From assembly GCA_023954375.1 (NCBI GenBank), contig JAMLIC010000010.1, positions 1 through 64,000 on the forward strand: DNA of 64,000 bases. The letters are read 5' to 3'. This document shows, piece after piece, positions 26,448 to 35,544 of the stretch. The position numbers were made by a program, and so were the translations under genes. Under the pieces are notes generated by a model that was not told the origin of the DNA, did not search any database, and saw only the letters and a list, made by a program, of their open reading frames with translations. Every line of letters starts with the position of its first letter. Position 1 is the stretch's first letter. This DNA is from Planctomycetota bacterium (lineage in GTDB: Bacteria; Planctomycetota; J058).

Positions 26448-27221
26448 GTGGGAAGCGAGGAGACCGCCCGGCGGCAGGCGTTCGCAGACGAGATGATGGA
26501 GGCGTTCCGGCGCGACGACCCCGGCCCCGTGGCGACCTGGCGCGCGCGCGGGGAGGACCTGTCGTCCCCGCTGAGCGCCTTCCTGGGGCCGCCCCTGCAC
26601 GTGGCCGCGGTGCATGGCGCGGCGCGCGTGATCGCCGCGCTCCTGGAGGCCGGCGCGGACCCGCGCGCGCCGGACCGGCAGGGGAGGACGCTGCTCGAGT
26701 CGGCGACGCTGGGGCGCGACGTGCAGGTGATCGAGCGCGTGGTCGAGCTCGGGTTCGACCTGCGGACGGCCCCGCCGGGCCGCGCGTCGCTCTTCGAGCT
26801 CGCCGTGCCCCCGCCGCTGGAGGTCTACCACCCCCCCGGCGCGCCGCCGCGCCCCGAGCCCGTCGCCGCGGGCGCGCGGGTCGTGCGCTTCCTGCGCCGG
26901 TCCGGCCTCGTCGCGGACGGGGCCGCCCTGCGCAAGGCGGTCGCGGCGCAGCAGGAGGACGACGCCTACTGGCCCGTCGTCGAGGCGCTGCTCGAGGCGG
27001 GAGCCGACGTGAACGACGCGGGCGCGGGAGGCCTGACGCCGCTCATGGCCGCGGCCATGCGCGGCACGCGCGCGCTGATCGAGCGCCTCCTCGCGGCGGG
27101 GGCGCGCGCGGACGCGCGCGACGCCGAGGGCCGCACCGCGCTCGACCTGCACGAGGCGCTCGCCTTCGAGGTCGACCCGGCGGTGGTGGCCCTGCTCACC
27201 GACGCGGGCGGGGGCCCCTAG
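26448..27221 (+). CDS. ankyrin-repeat protein
   Basis: 257 residues with at least four ankyrin-type units: PLHVAAVHGAARVIAALLEAGAD, then QGRTLLESATLGRDV, TPLMAAAMRGTRALIERLLAAGA and a final EGRTALDLHEAL. No signal peptide or other domain is seen, so it is likely a cytosolic protein-binding scaffold. The GTG start has GGAGGTGAG upstream, and a TAGGAT hexamer at 26395-26400 suggests a leader of about 45 nt. The 259-base gap before it holds no other gene I can support. Confidence 0.85.
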   Translation: MGSEETARRQAFADEMMEAFRRDDPGPVATWRARGEDLSSPLSAFLGPPLHVAAVHGAARVIAALLEAGADPRAPDRQGRTLLESATLGRDVQVIERVVELGFDLRTAPPGRASLFELAVPPPLEVYHPPGAPPRPEPVAAGARVVRFLRRSGLVADGAALRKAVAAQQEDDAYWPVVEALLEAGADVNDAGAGGLTPLMAAAMRGTRALIERLLAAGARADARDAEGRTALDLHEALAFEVDPAVVALLTDAGGGP

Positions 27222-27580
27222 TCCTCTGTCAGGCTCGTCGGCTCGGGCCGACAGAGGACGACCTGTCGACTCGGAGTCGGCGAGCTGGGAGGACCCGCTG
27301 CGCGGGTCCTCCCTCGCCTTCGCTTCGCGGTGCTCGGCGCGGCAAAGCCGCGCCTGCGCCCACTCGCGCCGGGCCCTTCGGGCCCGGAGTGGTCCGTCAG
27401 AGGCGAGCCGATGGACTCGCCTCTGACAGACCACTGGTCGTCCTCTGTCAGGCTCGATCCTATCGGCTCGAGCCCGACAGAGGACGACCTGTCGACTCGG
27501 AGTCGGCGAGCTGGGAGGACCCGCTGCGCGGGTCCTCCCTCGCCTTCGCTTCGCGGTGCTCGGCGCGGCAAAGCCGCGCC
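27221..27580. repeat. two copies of a modular hairpin element with a third hairpin between
   Basis: Copy A (27221-27354) and copy B (27440-27580) share over 100 identical bases and differ mainly in one loop. Each has, in order: a GTCCTCTGTC/GACAGAGGAC stem, a CGACT/AGTCG stem, a GAGGACCCGC/GCGGGTCCTC stem and a GGCGCGGC/GCCGCGCC stem. Between them lies GTCAGAGGCGAG/CTCGCCTCTGAC (12 bp), extended by AGTGGTC/GACCACT, and a GGGCCC-TTC-GGGCCC hairpin. The region separates convergent genes, so one role could be bidirectional termination, but the exact duplication suggests a mobile or recombinogenic repeat. Confidence 0.85.
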
Positions 27581-27607
27581 GGTAGCCGCCGCGGCCGCAG
27601 ACGTCGA

Positions 27608-27721
27608 TCACACGTCGTCGAGGGAGAGGACGTCGCCGTCGAGGTCGTCCCAGGCCGCGCGCAGGGCGTCGGTGACGCGCTCGGGGTCGCCGGCCTCGAG
27701 GTCGAGGTCCTCGTCGTCCAT
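27608..27721 (-). CDS. small acidic protein downstream of the dehydrogenase
   Basis: 37 residues, strongly acidic (MDDEDLDLEAGD ... DLDGDVLSLDD). The ATG at 27721 has AAGG ahead of it and a TAGGCT hexamer (27735-27730) 8 nt upstream. An in-frame ATG at 27796, overlapping the dehydrogenase stop as TGATG, would give 62 residues and translational coupling instead. No family is recognised. Acidic peptides of this kind can be DNA mimics or chaperone partners, but nothing here shows that. Confidence 0.4.
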   Translation of the reverse strand: MDDEDLDLEAGDPERVTDALRAAWDDLDGDVLSLDDV

Positions 27722-27795
27722 GACCTTCGAGCCTACGCCGCGCGCGGCCGGAGTCAAGCGCGCGCTCGCCTGGGCGAGGACGTCGGGCGCGAGCA

Positions 27796-28821
27796 TCACG
27801 AGGGCTTGTACCTGCCGCGAATGTTCGGCACGAGGTACTCGTGGAACGTGCGCTCGAGGTCGAGGGCCGGGGCGAAGCCCCAGTCGCGGCGGGCGGCCGA
27901 GTCGTCGACGTCGGCCGGCCAGGAGTCGACGATCCCCTGGCGCTTGAGGTCGGGCTCGAACGCGATCCTGGCGCCCGGGAAGGCCTGCCGGGTGAGCGCC
28001 GCCAGCTCGCCGGCGCTCGGCGCGAACGCGCCGCAGTTGTAGACGACGCGCGTGAGCGCCTCGGCCGGCGCGTCCATGAGCTCGAGCAGGGCGTCGATCC
28101 CGTCGGGCATGGCCATGAACGGGATCCGCGTGTCCTCGCGCACGAAGCAGGCGTAGGGCTGGTCCTGCGCCGCGGCGTGGATCATCTCCGGCGCGTAGTC
28201 GCTCGTGCCGCCGCTGGGCACGGTGAAGGCGGAGATCAGCCCCGGGAAGCGCAGGGAGCGGAAGTCGACGCCGGCGCGCTCCTTCTCGACCGCGAGCTGG
28301 CGGTAGTGGCGCGAGAAGTAGCGGCCGAGCGACTCGCAGTAGAGCTTGTTGCAGCCGTACATGGTCGACGGCGTGAGGAACGCGTCCTCGCGCACGCGGC
28401 CGGCCGCCTCCTTCGTCGCGCGGTCGGGGATCCCGTAGATCGCGATCGTGCTCGGGAACATGAACTTGACCCGCTGCCCGTGCCAGCGCGACTGCTCGAT
28501 CGCCAGCTTGAGCAGGTTCAGCGTGCCGCCGACGTTGACCTGGTGCGCCGTCTCGGGCGTGAACTCGGAGCGCGTGGAGAGGAGCGCCGCGAGGTGGAAG
28601 ACGGCGTGGATCTCGAACTCGCTCACCAGGCGACCGAGGAGGAACTGGTCCAGGATGTCGCCCGTGATCGTGTGGGCGCAGCGCGCCCGCACCTCCGGCG
28701 GCAGCTCGCGGATGTCGAGGGCGAGGATGTCGAGGCCCCCGCGCTCGCTGAGGCGCTCGATGAGCCCGTGGCCCATCTCGCCCGAGGCCCCCGTGACCAG
28801 GACGACCGGCTTCCTGCGCAT
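27796..28821 (-). CDS. tdh: SDR-type L-threonine 3-dehydrogenase / NAD-dependent epimerase family
   Basis: 341 residues of the extended SDR family: the NAD-binding TGASGEMG near the N-terminus, the FPSTIAIYG strand and the YGCNK active site (Tyr-x3-Lys). Overall it resembles the SDR-type threonine dehydrogenases that oxidise threonine to 2-amino-3-ketobutyrate. Kbl, the enzyme for the next step, is encoded 2.4 kb away, which supports this choice over a sugar epimerase. The ATG is 8 nt after TAGATT, so the mRNA has almost no leader. Confidence 0.8.
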   Translation of the reverse strand: MRRKPVVLVTGASGEMGHGLIERLSERGGLDILALDIRELPPEVRARCAHTITGDILDQFLLGRLVSEFEIHAVFHLAALLSTRSEFTPETAHQVNVGGTLNLLKLAIEQSRWHGQRVKFMFPSTIAIYGIPDRATKEAAGRVREDAFLTPSTMYGCNKLYCESLGRYFSRHYRQLAVEKERAGVDFRSLRFPGLISAFTVPSGGTSDYAPEMIHAAAQDQPYACFVREDTRIPFMAMPDGIDALLELMDAPAEALTRVVYNCGAFAPSAGELAALTRQAFPGARIAFEPDLKRQGIVDSWPADVDDSAARRDWGFAPALDLERTFHEYLVPNIRGRYKPS

Positions 28822-28869
28822 GGGGGCGGAATCTACGCCGTGCGGCGGCCGCGCACAACGGCCGGGCGG

Positions 28870-31116
28870 TCAGGGCGAGCGGGTGACCAGGCGCGCCCGC
28901 ACGGCGCGGGCGCGGTCGGCCTCGGGGCCGACGGGCGCGACCCGCAGGGCCTCGTCGAGGTCCGCGAGGGCGCCCGGGCGGTCGCCGAGGCGGTCCTTGA
29001 CGAGGGCCCGGTTGACGAGCGCCGGGGCGGCGTCCTGCGGCGCGAGGGCGATCGCCCGGTCGAAGTCCGCCACGGCGCCCTGGAGGTCGCCCAGCGCCTC
29101 GCGCGCCGCCCCCCGGTTGTAGTAGCCCTCGGGCTGGTCGGGGGCGAGCGCGACGGCGTGGTCGAGGTCGTCGAGCGCGCGGGCGGGCTCGCGGCGCATG
29201 AGCCAGGCGACCCCTCGCCACAGGCGCGCGCTCGCGTCGCGCGGGTGGAGCTCGAGCACCCGCGTGAGGTCCTCGATCGCCCCGTCGACGTCGCCCAGCG
29301 CCGCCCGGCTGCCGGCGCGGGCGAGGAGGCTCGGCCGGCGCGGCTCGAGGTCGATCGCGCGGGTGAGGTCGTCGACGGCGCCGGCGTGGTCGCCGCGCGC
29401 CGCGCGGACCTCGCCGCGGACCTCGTGGGCGCGGGCCTCGCGCGGGTCGAGGGCGAGCGCGCGCTCGAGGTCCTCGAGCGCCCCGCGCGGGTCGCCGAGC
29501 GCCGCCCGCGCGCGGGCGCGCGTCACGTGCGCGCGGGCGTCGTCCGGCGCGAGGGCCAGGGCGCGGTCGGCGTCGGTCAGCGCGCCCTTCGGGTCGCCGA
29601 GCGTGAGGCGGACCTCGGCCCGCGAGCGGAGCGCGGCCGGCGCGGCCGGTGTGAGCTCGAGGGCGCGGTCGTGGTCGGCGAGGGCGCCGCGGAGGTCGCC
29701 GAGCTCGGCCCGCGCCGCGCCGCGGCTCACGAGGGCCACGGCGTCGTCGGGGTCGAGCTCGAGCGCGCGGGTCAGGTCCTGCACGGCCCTCCAGCCGTCG
29801 CCCTGGACGAGCCAGGCCGCGCCCCGGTTCGCGAGGGTGCGCGCGTCGCCGGGGTCGAGCTCGAGCGCGCGGTCGTAGTCGTCGATCGCCGCCGCCCAGC
29901 GACGGAGGTGCGCCCGGGACAGGCCGCGCGCGGCGAGCGCCCGCGCGTGCCGGGGCTCGAGGGCGAGCGCGCGGTCGTGGTCGTCGATCGCGCCGGCCCA
30001 GTCGCGGAGGCCCGCGCGCGCCAGGCCGCGCGTGTAGAGGGCGAGGACGTGGTCCGGCGCGCGCGCGAGCGCCCGGTCGAGCGCCTCGAGGGCGGCCCGG
30101 TGCTCGCCGCCGCGGGTCAGGGCGGCGCCCCGACGCACGAGGGCGGCGACGCTCTCGGCGGCCGCCACCCCCGCGTCGACCTCCGGCGGCGCGGGCGCGG
30201 GGGGCGGCGGGCCGGCGGGCCAGGCCAGGGCGGCGACGGCGCCGGTGGTGACCACGCCGGCGAGCAGGAGCGGCAGCGGGGGCCGACGACGCCGCGGGGG
30301 CGGGCCCTCGCCCGGGGCCCGGGCCCGGGCGAGGGCGTCCGCGAGCGCGGCGGCGTCCTTCGGTCGCCGGCCGGGCGCAGGGTCGAGCGCGTGCAGGAGC
30401 ACGGCCTCGACGGCGCGCGGGAGGTCGGGGCGCAGGGCGCGCGGCGGGGGCGGCGGCAGCTCGGCGCGCCGCGCCAGGTCGCCCAGGTGCTCGGCGGGGT
30501 AGGGCGGCGCGCCCGTGAGGACCTCGTAGGCCACGGCCGCCAGGGCCCACACGTCTCCCGTCGGCGCGTCGCCCGCCTCGCCGCCGGTCCAGCGCTCCGG
30601 CGGCGCGTAGCGGGGCGTGCCCACGAACGTCCCGGTGCGCGTCAGCCGGTCGAGGCCCTCGCTGGTGGCGATGCCGAGGTCGATCACCTTCACCGCGCCG
30701 CTCGCGTCGACCAGCAGGTTCTCGGGCTTGAGGTCGCGGTGGACGATCCCCAGGGCGTGGACCGCCGCCACCGCGCGGGCGGCGCGCTCGACGAGGTCGA
30801 GCTGCTCGTCCAGCGGGCGGCCGGCGGCGGCCGCGTCGAGGTGGCGGCCCTCCACCAGCTCGCAGGCGAGCCAGCAGGCGCCCTCGCTCACGCCCCAGGC
30901 GTGGACCGTGACGACCGCCGGGTGGCGGCAGCGCGCGAGGAGCTCCCCCTCGCGCTCGAACCGCGCCAGGGTGTGCGCCGTCAGGTCCTCGCGCGGGAGC
31001 AGCTTGAGCGCGACCTCCCGCCCGGCGCCGTCGCGGGCGCGGTAGACGGACCCCATGCCGCCCTGGCCGAGGAGGCCGAGGAGCTCGAAGCCGGGGACCG
31101 CGGGCGGCGCGCTCAC
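28870..31116 (-). CDS. Ser/Thr protein kinase with TPR array
   Basis: 748 residues. The kinase domain spans about 8-270 (LLGQGGMGSVYRARDG, VALKLLPRE, HRDLKPENLLV, VIDLGIATSE, GTPRYAPPERWTGG). One membrane helix lies near 300-320 (PLLLAGVVTTGAVAALAW). The C-terminal 400 residues are about a dozen tandem TPRs with the recurring core GDHDRALxL. The TPR array would be extracytoplasmic and may bind a protein ligand. The GTG is 7 nt after TAGGCT (31129-31124), a probable leaderless start. The gene sits between tdh and kbl and is divergent from kbl. Confidence 0.9.
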   Translation of the reverse strand: MSAPPAVPGFELLGLLGQGGMGSVYRARDGAGREVALKLLPREDLTAHTLARFEREGELLARCRHPAVVTVHAWGVSEGACWLACELVEGRHLDAAAAGRPLDEQLDLVERAARAVAAVHALGIVHRDLKPENLLVDASGAVKVIDLGIATSEGLDRLTRTGTFVGTPRYAPPERWTGGEAGDAPTGDVWALAAVAYEVLTGAPPYPAEHLGDLARRAELPPPPPRALRPDLPRAVEAVLLHALDPAPGRRPKDAAALADALARARAPGEGPPPRRRRPPLPLLLAGVVTTGAVAALAWPAGPPPPAPAPPEVDAGVAAAESVAALVRRGAALTRGGEHRAALEALDRALARAPDHVLALYTRGLARAGLRDWAGAIDDHDRALALEPRHARALAARGLSRAHLRRWAAAIDDYDRALELDPGDARTLANRGAAWLVQGDGWRAVQDLTRALELDPDDAVALVSRGAARAELGDLRGALADHDRALELTPAAPAALRSRAEVRLTLGDPKGALTDADRALALAPDDARAHVTRARARAALGDPRGALEDLERALALDPREARAHEVRGEVRAARGDHAGAVDDLTRAIDLEPRRPSLLARAGSRAALGDVDGAIEDLTRVLELHPRDASARLWRGVAWLMRREPARALDDLDHAVALAPDQPEGYYNRGAAREALGDLQGAVADFDRAIALAPQDAAPALVNRALVKDRLGDRPGALADLDEALRVAPVGPEADRARAVRARLVTRSP

Positions 31117-31174
31117 GCGGCTCAGCCTAGACGCGGTCGCGCGCGCATAGAATCCCCCCCGGAGAGGAGCGCCC

Positions 31175-32368
31175 ATGACCACGTCCGCCGCCCGCTTCGA
31201 GCAGCGCCTGCAGGCCGAGCTGGACGCGATCCGCGAGGCCGGCCTGTGGAAGGAGGAGCGCCGGATCCTCTCGCCGCAGGGGGCCACGATCCGCGTCGGC
31301 GAGGGCGAGGCGCTGAACTTCTGCGCCAACAACTACCTCGGCCTGGCGAACCATCCCGCGCTCGTGGCGGCGGCCAAGCGCGGCCTCGACGAGCGGGGGC
31401 TCGGGCTGGCCTCGGTGCGGTTCATCTGCGGCACGCAGGACCGCCACAAGGAGCTCGAGCGCCGCCTGGCCGCGTTCCTCGGCTTCGAGGACGCGATCCT
31501 CTACACGTCCTGCTTCGACGCCAACGGCGGGCTGTTCGAGACGCTGCTGGGCGAGGAGGACGCGGTCATCAGCGACTCGCTCAACCACGCGTCGATCATC
31601 GACGGGATCCGCCTGTGCAAGGCGGAGCGCCTGCGCTGGACGCACGGGGACCTGGGCGAGCTCGAGCGGCACCTCCAGGCCAGCCAGGGGCGCCGGACGC
31701 GGCTGATCGCCACCGACGGCGTGTTCTCCATGGACGGCGACGTGGCCGACCTGGCCGCGATCTGCGACCTGGCCGACAGGTTCGACGCGCTCGTCATGGT
31801 CGACGACAGCCACGCGACCGGGTTCTTCGGCCGGACCGGGCGGGGGAGCATCGAGCACTGCGGCGTCATGGGCCGCGTCGACGTGCTCACCTCGACCCTC
31901 GGCAAGGCGCTCGGCGGGGCCTCGGGCGGCTTCACCTGCGGCAGCCAGCGGGTGGTCGACCTCCTGCGGCAGCGCAGCCGGCCGTACCTGTTCTCCAACA
32001 CGCTGGCGCCGTCGCTCGTCGAGGCGTCGATCGCCTGCCTCGAGCTCCTCTCGCAGACGACCGAGCTGCGCGACCGCCTCGAGGCGAACACCGCCCGCTT
32101 CCGCCAGGCGATGACGGCGGCCGGCTTCCAGGTGCGCCCGGGCGTGCACCCGATCGTGCCGATCATGCTCGGCGACGCGCGGCTGGCGCAGTCCATGGCG
32201 CAGGAGCTCCTGGGCGAGGGGATCTACGTGGTCGGCTTCTCGTTCCCCGTGGTGCCCCGCGGGCAGGCGCGCATCCGCGTGCAGCTCTCGGCGGCGCACA
32301 CGCCCGAGCAGATCGACCGGGCGGTCGAGGCGTTCACGCGGGTGGGGAAGAGGCTCGGCGTGCTGTGA
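31175..32368 (+). CDS. kbl: glycine C-acetyltransferase (2-amino-3-ketobutyrate CoA ligase)
   Basis: 397 residues, the usual Kbl length. Marker blocks are [13 protein letters not shown], the [16 protein letters not shown] stretch, [11 protein letters not shown] (PLP ring contacts) and [14 protein letters not shown] with the PLP lysine. It cleaves 2-amino-3-ketobutyrate with CoA to glycine and acetyl-CoA, completing threonine breakdown begun by the SDR dehydrogenase. A TAGAAT hexamer at 31148-31153 and GGAGAGGAG before the ATG give a conventional leader of about 15 nt. Confidence 0.95.
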   Translation: MTTSAARFEQRLQAELDAIREAGLWKEERRILSPQGATIRVGEGEALNFCANNYLGLANHPALVAAAKRGLDERGLGLASVRFICGTQDRHKELERRLAAFLGFEDAILYTSCFDANGGLFETLLGEEDAVISDSLNHASIIDGIRLCKAERLRWTHGDLGELERHLQASQGRRTRLIATDGVFSMDGDVADLAAICDLADRFDALVMVDDSHATGFFGRTGRGSIEHCGVMGRVDVLTSTLGKALGGASGGFTCGSQRVVDLLRQRSRPYLFSNTLAPSLVEASIACLELLSQTTELRDRLEANTARFRQAMTAAGFQVRPGVHPIVPIMLGDARLAQSMAQELLGEGIYVVGFSFPVVPRGQARIRVQLSAAHTPEQIDRAVEAFTRVGKRLGVL

Positions 32369-32377
32369 CCGCCTGAC

Positions 32378-33298
32378 TCACCCCCGCCGGAACGCCGCCT
32401 CGTGCCCCACGCGGATGGCGACCTCGAGCAGCGCCGGCGTCATGCCCCGGAGCTTCAGCGCCTGCTGGTGCTCCTTCGGCGCGGACGTCCCGGACAGCAG
32501 CGTGTTGTCGGTGTTCACGCAGGCCCTCACCCCGCGCTCCAGCCAGCGCGCCAGCGGGTGGGCCTCGAGCCGCTCGACCGCGCCCGTGTGGACGTTCGAC
32601 GTCGGGCAGGCCTCGATCACGACGCCGCGCTCGAGGACGAGGTCGACCACCGGGCGGGGGTCGTCCTCGTCCTCGTCGAGGAGCGTGGTCGCGTGGCCGA
32701 GGCGCTGGGCCCCGAGCACCTCGATCGCCAGGCGGATCTCGTAGGGCGGGCGGCCCTCGGAGGCGTGCACCGTCCGCCCGAGCCCGAGCTCCGCGGCGCG
32801 GCGGAAGGCGGGCGCGTAGCTCTCGAGGATCCAGCGATGATCGGCGTCGGGGCCGCCGGCGAGGTCGATCCCGACCACGCCCGGCCGCGTGCGCGCGACC
32901 TCGACCAGCTCGTCCAGCACCGCCGGCGGCTCGCCGTAGAGCCCGCAGAGGATCAGCCCGGCGCGCCCCGCCAGCCCCTCGAGCGCGGCGTCGACGATCG
33001 CCTCGACCGGGGCGCCGCGGTGGAGCTGCGGGGCGAAGCGCACCTCGAGCGTCGTCACCCCCTCCCCCGCCGCGTCCTCGCACAGCTCCGCGGCCACGCG
33101 CCGCACCTGCGCCGGCAGCTGCAGGAACTGGAGGATGAACGCGAACTTCTTCAGCGCCTGGTCGAGGCCCATGCCCGCCCGGAACGGCAGCGTCCGGGGG
33201 ACGCTGCGCCCGCGCTCGGCCGCGAGCTCGGCGAGGGTCGAGGGGCGCAGCGACCCGTCGAGGTGGCGGTGCAGGTCGGGCAGCGGCGGGAGGTCCAT
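32378..33298 (-). CDS. adenosine deaminase family protein
   Basis: 306 residues. The zinc motif H10-x-H12 (DLHRHLDGS), the VHASEG block, LGHATTL, CPTSNVHTG and the VNTDNTLLSGT aspartates are all present. It deaminates adenosine or a related purine such as aminodeoxyfutalosine; the sequence does not decide between them. The ATG is 6 nt after TAAGCT (33310-33305), a probable leaderless start, divergent from the secreted-protein gene at 33358. Confidence 0.9.
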   Translation of the reverse strand: MDLPPLPDLHRHLDGSLRPSTLAELAAERGRSVPRTLPFRAGMGLDQALKKFAFILQFLQLPAQVRRVAAELCEDAAGEGVTTLEVRFAPQLHRGAPVEAIVDAALEGLAGRAGLILCGLYGEPPAVLDELVEVARTRPGVVGIDLAGGPDADHRWILESYAPAFRRAAELGLGRTVHASEGRPPYEIRLAIEVLGAQRLGHATTLLDEDEDDPRPVVDLVLERGVVIEACPTSNVHTGAVERLEAHPLARWLERGVRACVNTDNTLLSGTSAPKEHQQALKLRGMTPALLEVAIRVGHEAAFRRG

Positions 33299-33357
33299 GG
33301 CGGGAGCTTACTCGCCGCGCCCCGGGCGGGGCAGTAACATCCCCCCGGGAGGCCCCC

Positions 33358-34599
33358 ATGCGCCGCCATCTGCCCTGCCTGCTCGCCCTCGCGATCTCCT
33401 GCGGCGCCGCCCGCGCCCAGACGGAGGCCCCCGTGCGCCCGCCGAACCCGCTCGCCCGCGACCCCTGGGCGGGCGCCTACCGCAGCGCGGAGCTGCGCCT
33501 GGTGCTCGAGCGCAGGGGCGACGGCTACGCCGGAACCATCGAGCTCGGCGGGCAGCGGCTGCCCCTGACCGCGCGCGGGGGCGAGCAGCGCCTCGACGGG
33601 ACCTTCACCAGCGACGGCCACGCGTTCCCCTTCACGGCCACCCTCGAGGGGACGACCCTCGTCCTCGCCTCGGGCGGGGCCACGCACCGGCTGGCCCGCG
33701 AGGGCGCCCCCCCGGCGGCGAACCCGGCCGCCCCCCCCTCGGCGCCGACCGGGCCGCAGTCGGCGCCCCCCGTCGGGGCCGACTGGCAGACCTACCGCCA
33801 CGCCCTCGGCTGGGAGCTGCGCTACCCGCCGGGCTGGCAGCTCCAGGAGACCGAGGTCGGGCTGGTCCTCGCCCCGCCCGACCTCGCCCGCGACCCGCAG
33901 GGGCAGCCGCTCGAGGCGATCCTCGTCAACGCCGTCCCGGCCGACGGGATCACGCGGCCCGACGACCCGCGGGCGCTCCAGTTCATCGAGGGCCAGCTGC
34001 AGCAGGTCTTCCCCTTCCTGCGCCGCGCCGGCGAGCCGCGCGCGAGCACGGTCGGCGGCCGCCCGGCCGCCGAGCTGACGCTCGCGGGCAAGAACCCCGC
34101 AGGGCGCGACATCCGGGCGCTCGTGCTGATCAAGCTCGTCGGCGACCAGGGGGTGATCACCATGGCCCTGGGCGAGCCCGAGCGCCTGCGCGCGCGCGAG
34201 GCCGCCGTGCGGCAGGTCTTCGCCAGCGCCGGCAAGGGCGAGGCGCAGCTCGACCAGCGCCTCGTCGGCGTGTGGCGCTACGAGCGCCACACGTTCTCGG
34301 GCACCTTCTCCAGCACGAGCATCCGCACGATCACCCTGCGCCCGGACGGCACCTGCCACGACGCCTCGCGCACGTTCGCCGGCATGGACCACAAGGACTC
34401 CGGCGGCCACACGACGGGCCGGACGGACGTCGACACGGGCGACGGCGACGCCACCCGCGGCACGTGGGCGGCCGACGGGCGGCGGATCATCCTCCAGTGG
34501 CGCGACGGCACGGAGGAGTACGAGTACGAGCTCGGCGGCGGGGCCATGCTGTTCAAGACGGGCCGCGGCGAGCCGAAGCTCTACCAGAAGGTCAACTGA
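33358..34599 (+). CDS. secreted protein of unknown function
   Basis: 413 residues with a clear Sec signal (MRRHLPCLLALAISCGAARAQ). The mature protein has three parts. About 25-105 is a beta-rich unit (GYAGTIELGG, LDGTFTSDGHAFPF) of the kind that repeats in planctomycete exported proteins. A proline-rich linker follows, then a 130-residue alpha/beta region. The C-terminal region (about 300-413) is another beta unit ending FKTGRGEPKLYQKV. No catalytic motif is visible. TAACAT at 33335-33340 and GGGAGG precede the ATG. Its end overlaps the Ku gene by 8 bases. Confidence 0.7.
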   Translation: MRRHLPCLLALAISCGAARAQTEAPVRPPNPLARDPWAGAYRSAELRLVLERRGDGYAGTIELGGQRLPLTARGGEQRLDGTFTSDGHAFPFTATLEGTTLVLASGGATHRLAREGAPPAANPAAPPSAPTGPQSAPPVGADWQTYRHALGWELRYPPGWQLQETEVGLVLAPPDLARDPQGQPLEAILVNAVPADGITRPDDPRALQFIEGQLQQVFPFLRRAGEPRASTVGGRPAAELTLAGKNPAGRDIRALVLIKLVGDQGVITMALGEPERLRAREAAVRQVFASAGKGEAQLDQRLVGVWRYERHTFSGTFSSTSIRTITLRPDGTCHDASRTFAGMDHKDSGGHTTGRTDVDTGDGDATRGTWAADGRRIILQWRDGTEEYEYELGGGAMLFKTGRGEPKLYQKVN

Positions 34600-35542
34600 C
34601 CTCGGCCCGCTCCACCGCCCGCTCCAGCTCGTCCCGGCTCATGGCGCTCCGCCCGCGGATCCCGAGCGCCTTCGCCCGCTCGAGCAGCTCGCGCTTGCTC
34701 CTCGCCCGCCGCGGCCGCTCCCGCGCCAGGCCCTCGCTGATCCGCGCCATGAGGTCGACCCCCTGGGGCGCGGGCACCTCCTCGCCCTCCTCGACCTCGA
34801 CCACGCCCTCGCCCTTCGCCCGCTTGGCCTCGGCCAGGGCCCGTAGCCGCCCGGCCTGAGGGTCCGAGAGCGCGTCCAGCGGGGCCTCGTCGCCCTCGAG
34901 CGCATCGAGGGCCGCGGCCAGCCGCCTCCGGGCGCCCGCGTCGACGCGCTCGGGCGCGGCGGGCAGCCCGACGTCCTCGGGGGTGCGCACCTCGTCGGCG
35001 AAGCGCAGGGTCTCGGCGCGCAGCCGGCCGCCGTCGGCGAGGATCGCGACCAGGTACTCCTTGCCGCGCATGACGAACGTGGCCAGCCCGGCCTGACCGG
35101 TGCGCTCCATCGTCGCGGCCAGCAGGCGGTAGGCCTTCGTCGACTCGCCCGCCGGGCCGAGCAGGTAGCCGCGGTCGAAGAGCAGGGGGTCGAGCTCGGC
35201 GCGGGGGACGAAGCGGCGCAGGTCGATGTCGCGGCTGCGCTCGGGGGCGAGCGCCTCGAGCTCCTCGTCGCTGACGACGACCACCTTGCCGTCGACGGTC
35301 CGGCCGCGCACGAGGTCCTCGGCCTCGAGCGCGGCCCCGTCCTCGGGGCAGTAGTACTCCCGGCGCAGGGGCGCGCCGTCGGGCGCGAGCATGCGTAGCG
35401 GGGTCCGCGCCGGGCGGGCCGCGGCGAACAGGTCGACCGGGATGCTCACCAGGCCGAAGCTGATCGTGCCCGACCAGAAGGCCCGCGCGCCCGAGGGCGC
35501 GTCGAGCGCCCCGTCGTCGTCGTCCTCGTCGTCGCCGGCCAC
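34592..35542 (-). CDS. ku: Ku protein, second copy
   Basis: 316 residues. The Ku core begins at FWSGTISFGLVSIPVDLF and continues with the REYYCPEDG, FVPRAELDPLLFDRGYLLGP and AGLATFVMRGKEYLVAI blocks. The C-terminal 60 residues are Lys/Arg-rich with a SAP-like end (RSKRELLERAKALGI). Ku binds broken DNA ends and recruits LigD in bacterial end joining; no ligD is in the window. The GTG is 2 bases after the stop of the first Ku gene, so the two are co-translated and could form a heterodimer. Confidence 0.92.
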   Translation of the reverse strand: MAGDDEDDDDGALDAPSGARAFWSGTISFGLVSIPVDLFAAARPARTPLRMLAPDGAPLRREYYCPEDGAALEAEDLVRGRTVDGKVVVVSDEELEALAPERSRDIDLRRFVPRAELDPLLFDRGYLLGPAGESTKAYRLLAATMERTGQAGLATFVMRGKEYLVAILADGGRLRAETLRFADEVRTPEDVGLPAAPERVDAGARRRLAAALDALEGDEAPLDALSDPQAGRLRALAEAKRAKGEGVVEVEEGEEVPAPQGVDLMARISEGLARERPRRARSKRELLERAKALGIRGRSAMSRDELERAVERAEVS

Positions 35543-35544
35543 GC

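Noticed and set aside
27841..32376. 1,511-residue plus-strand frame
   Set aside because: Antisense to the dehydrogenase and kinase genes and in the wrong frame for kbl.
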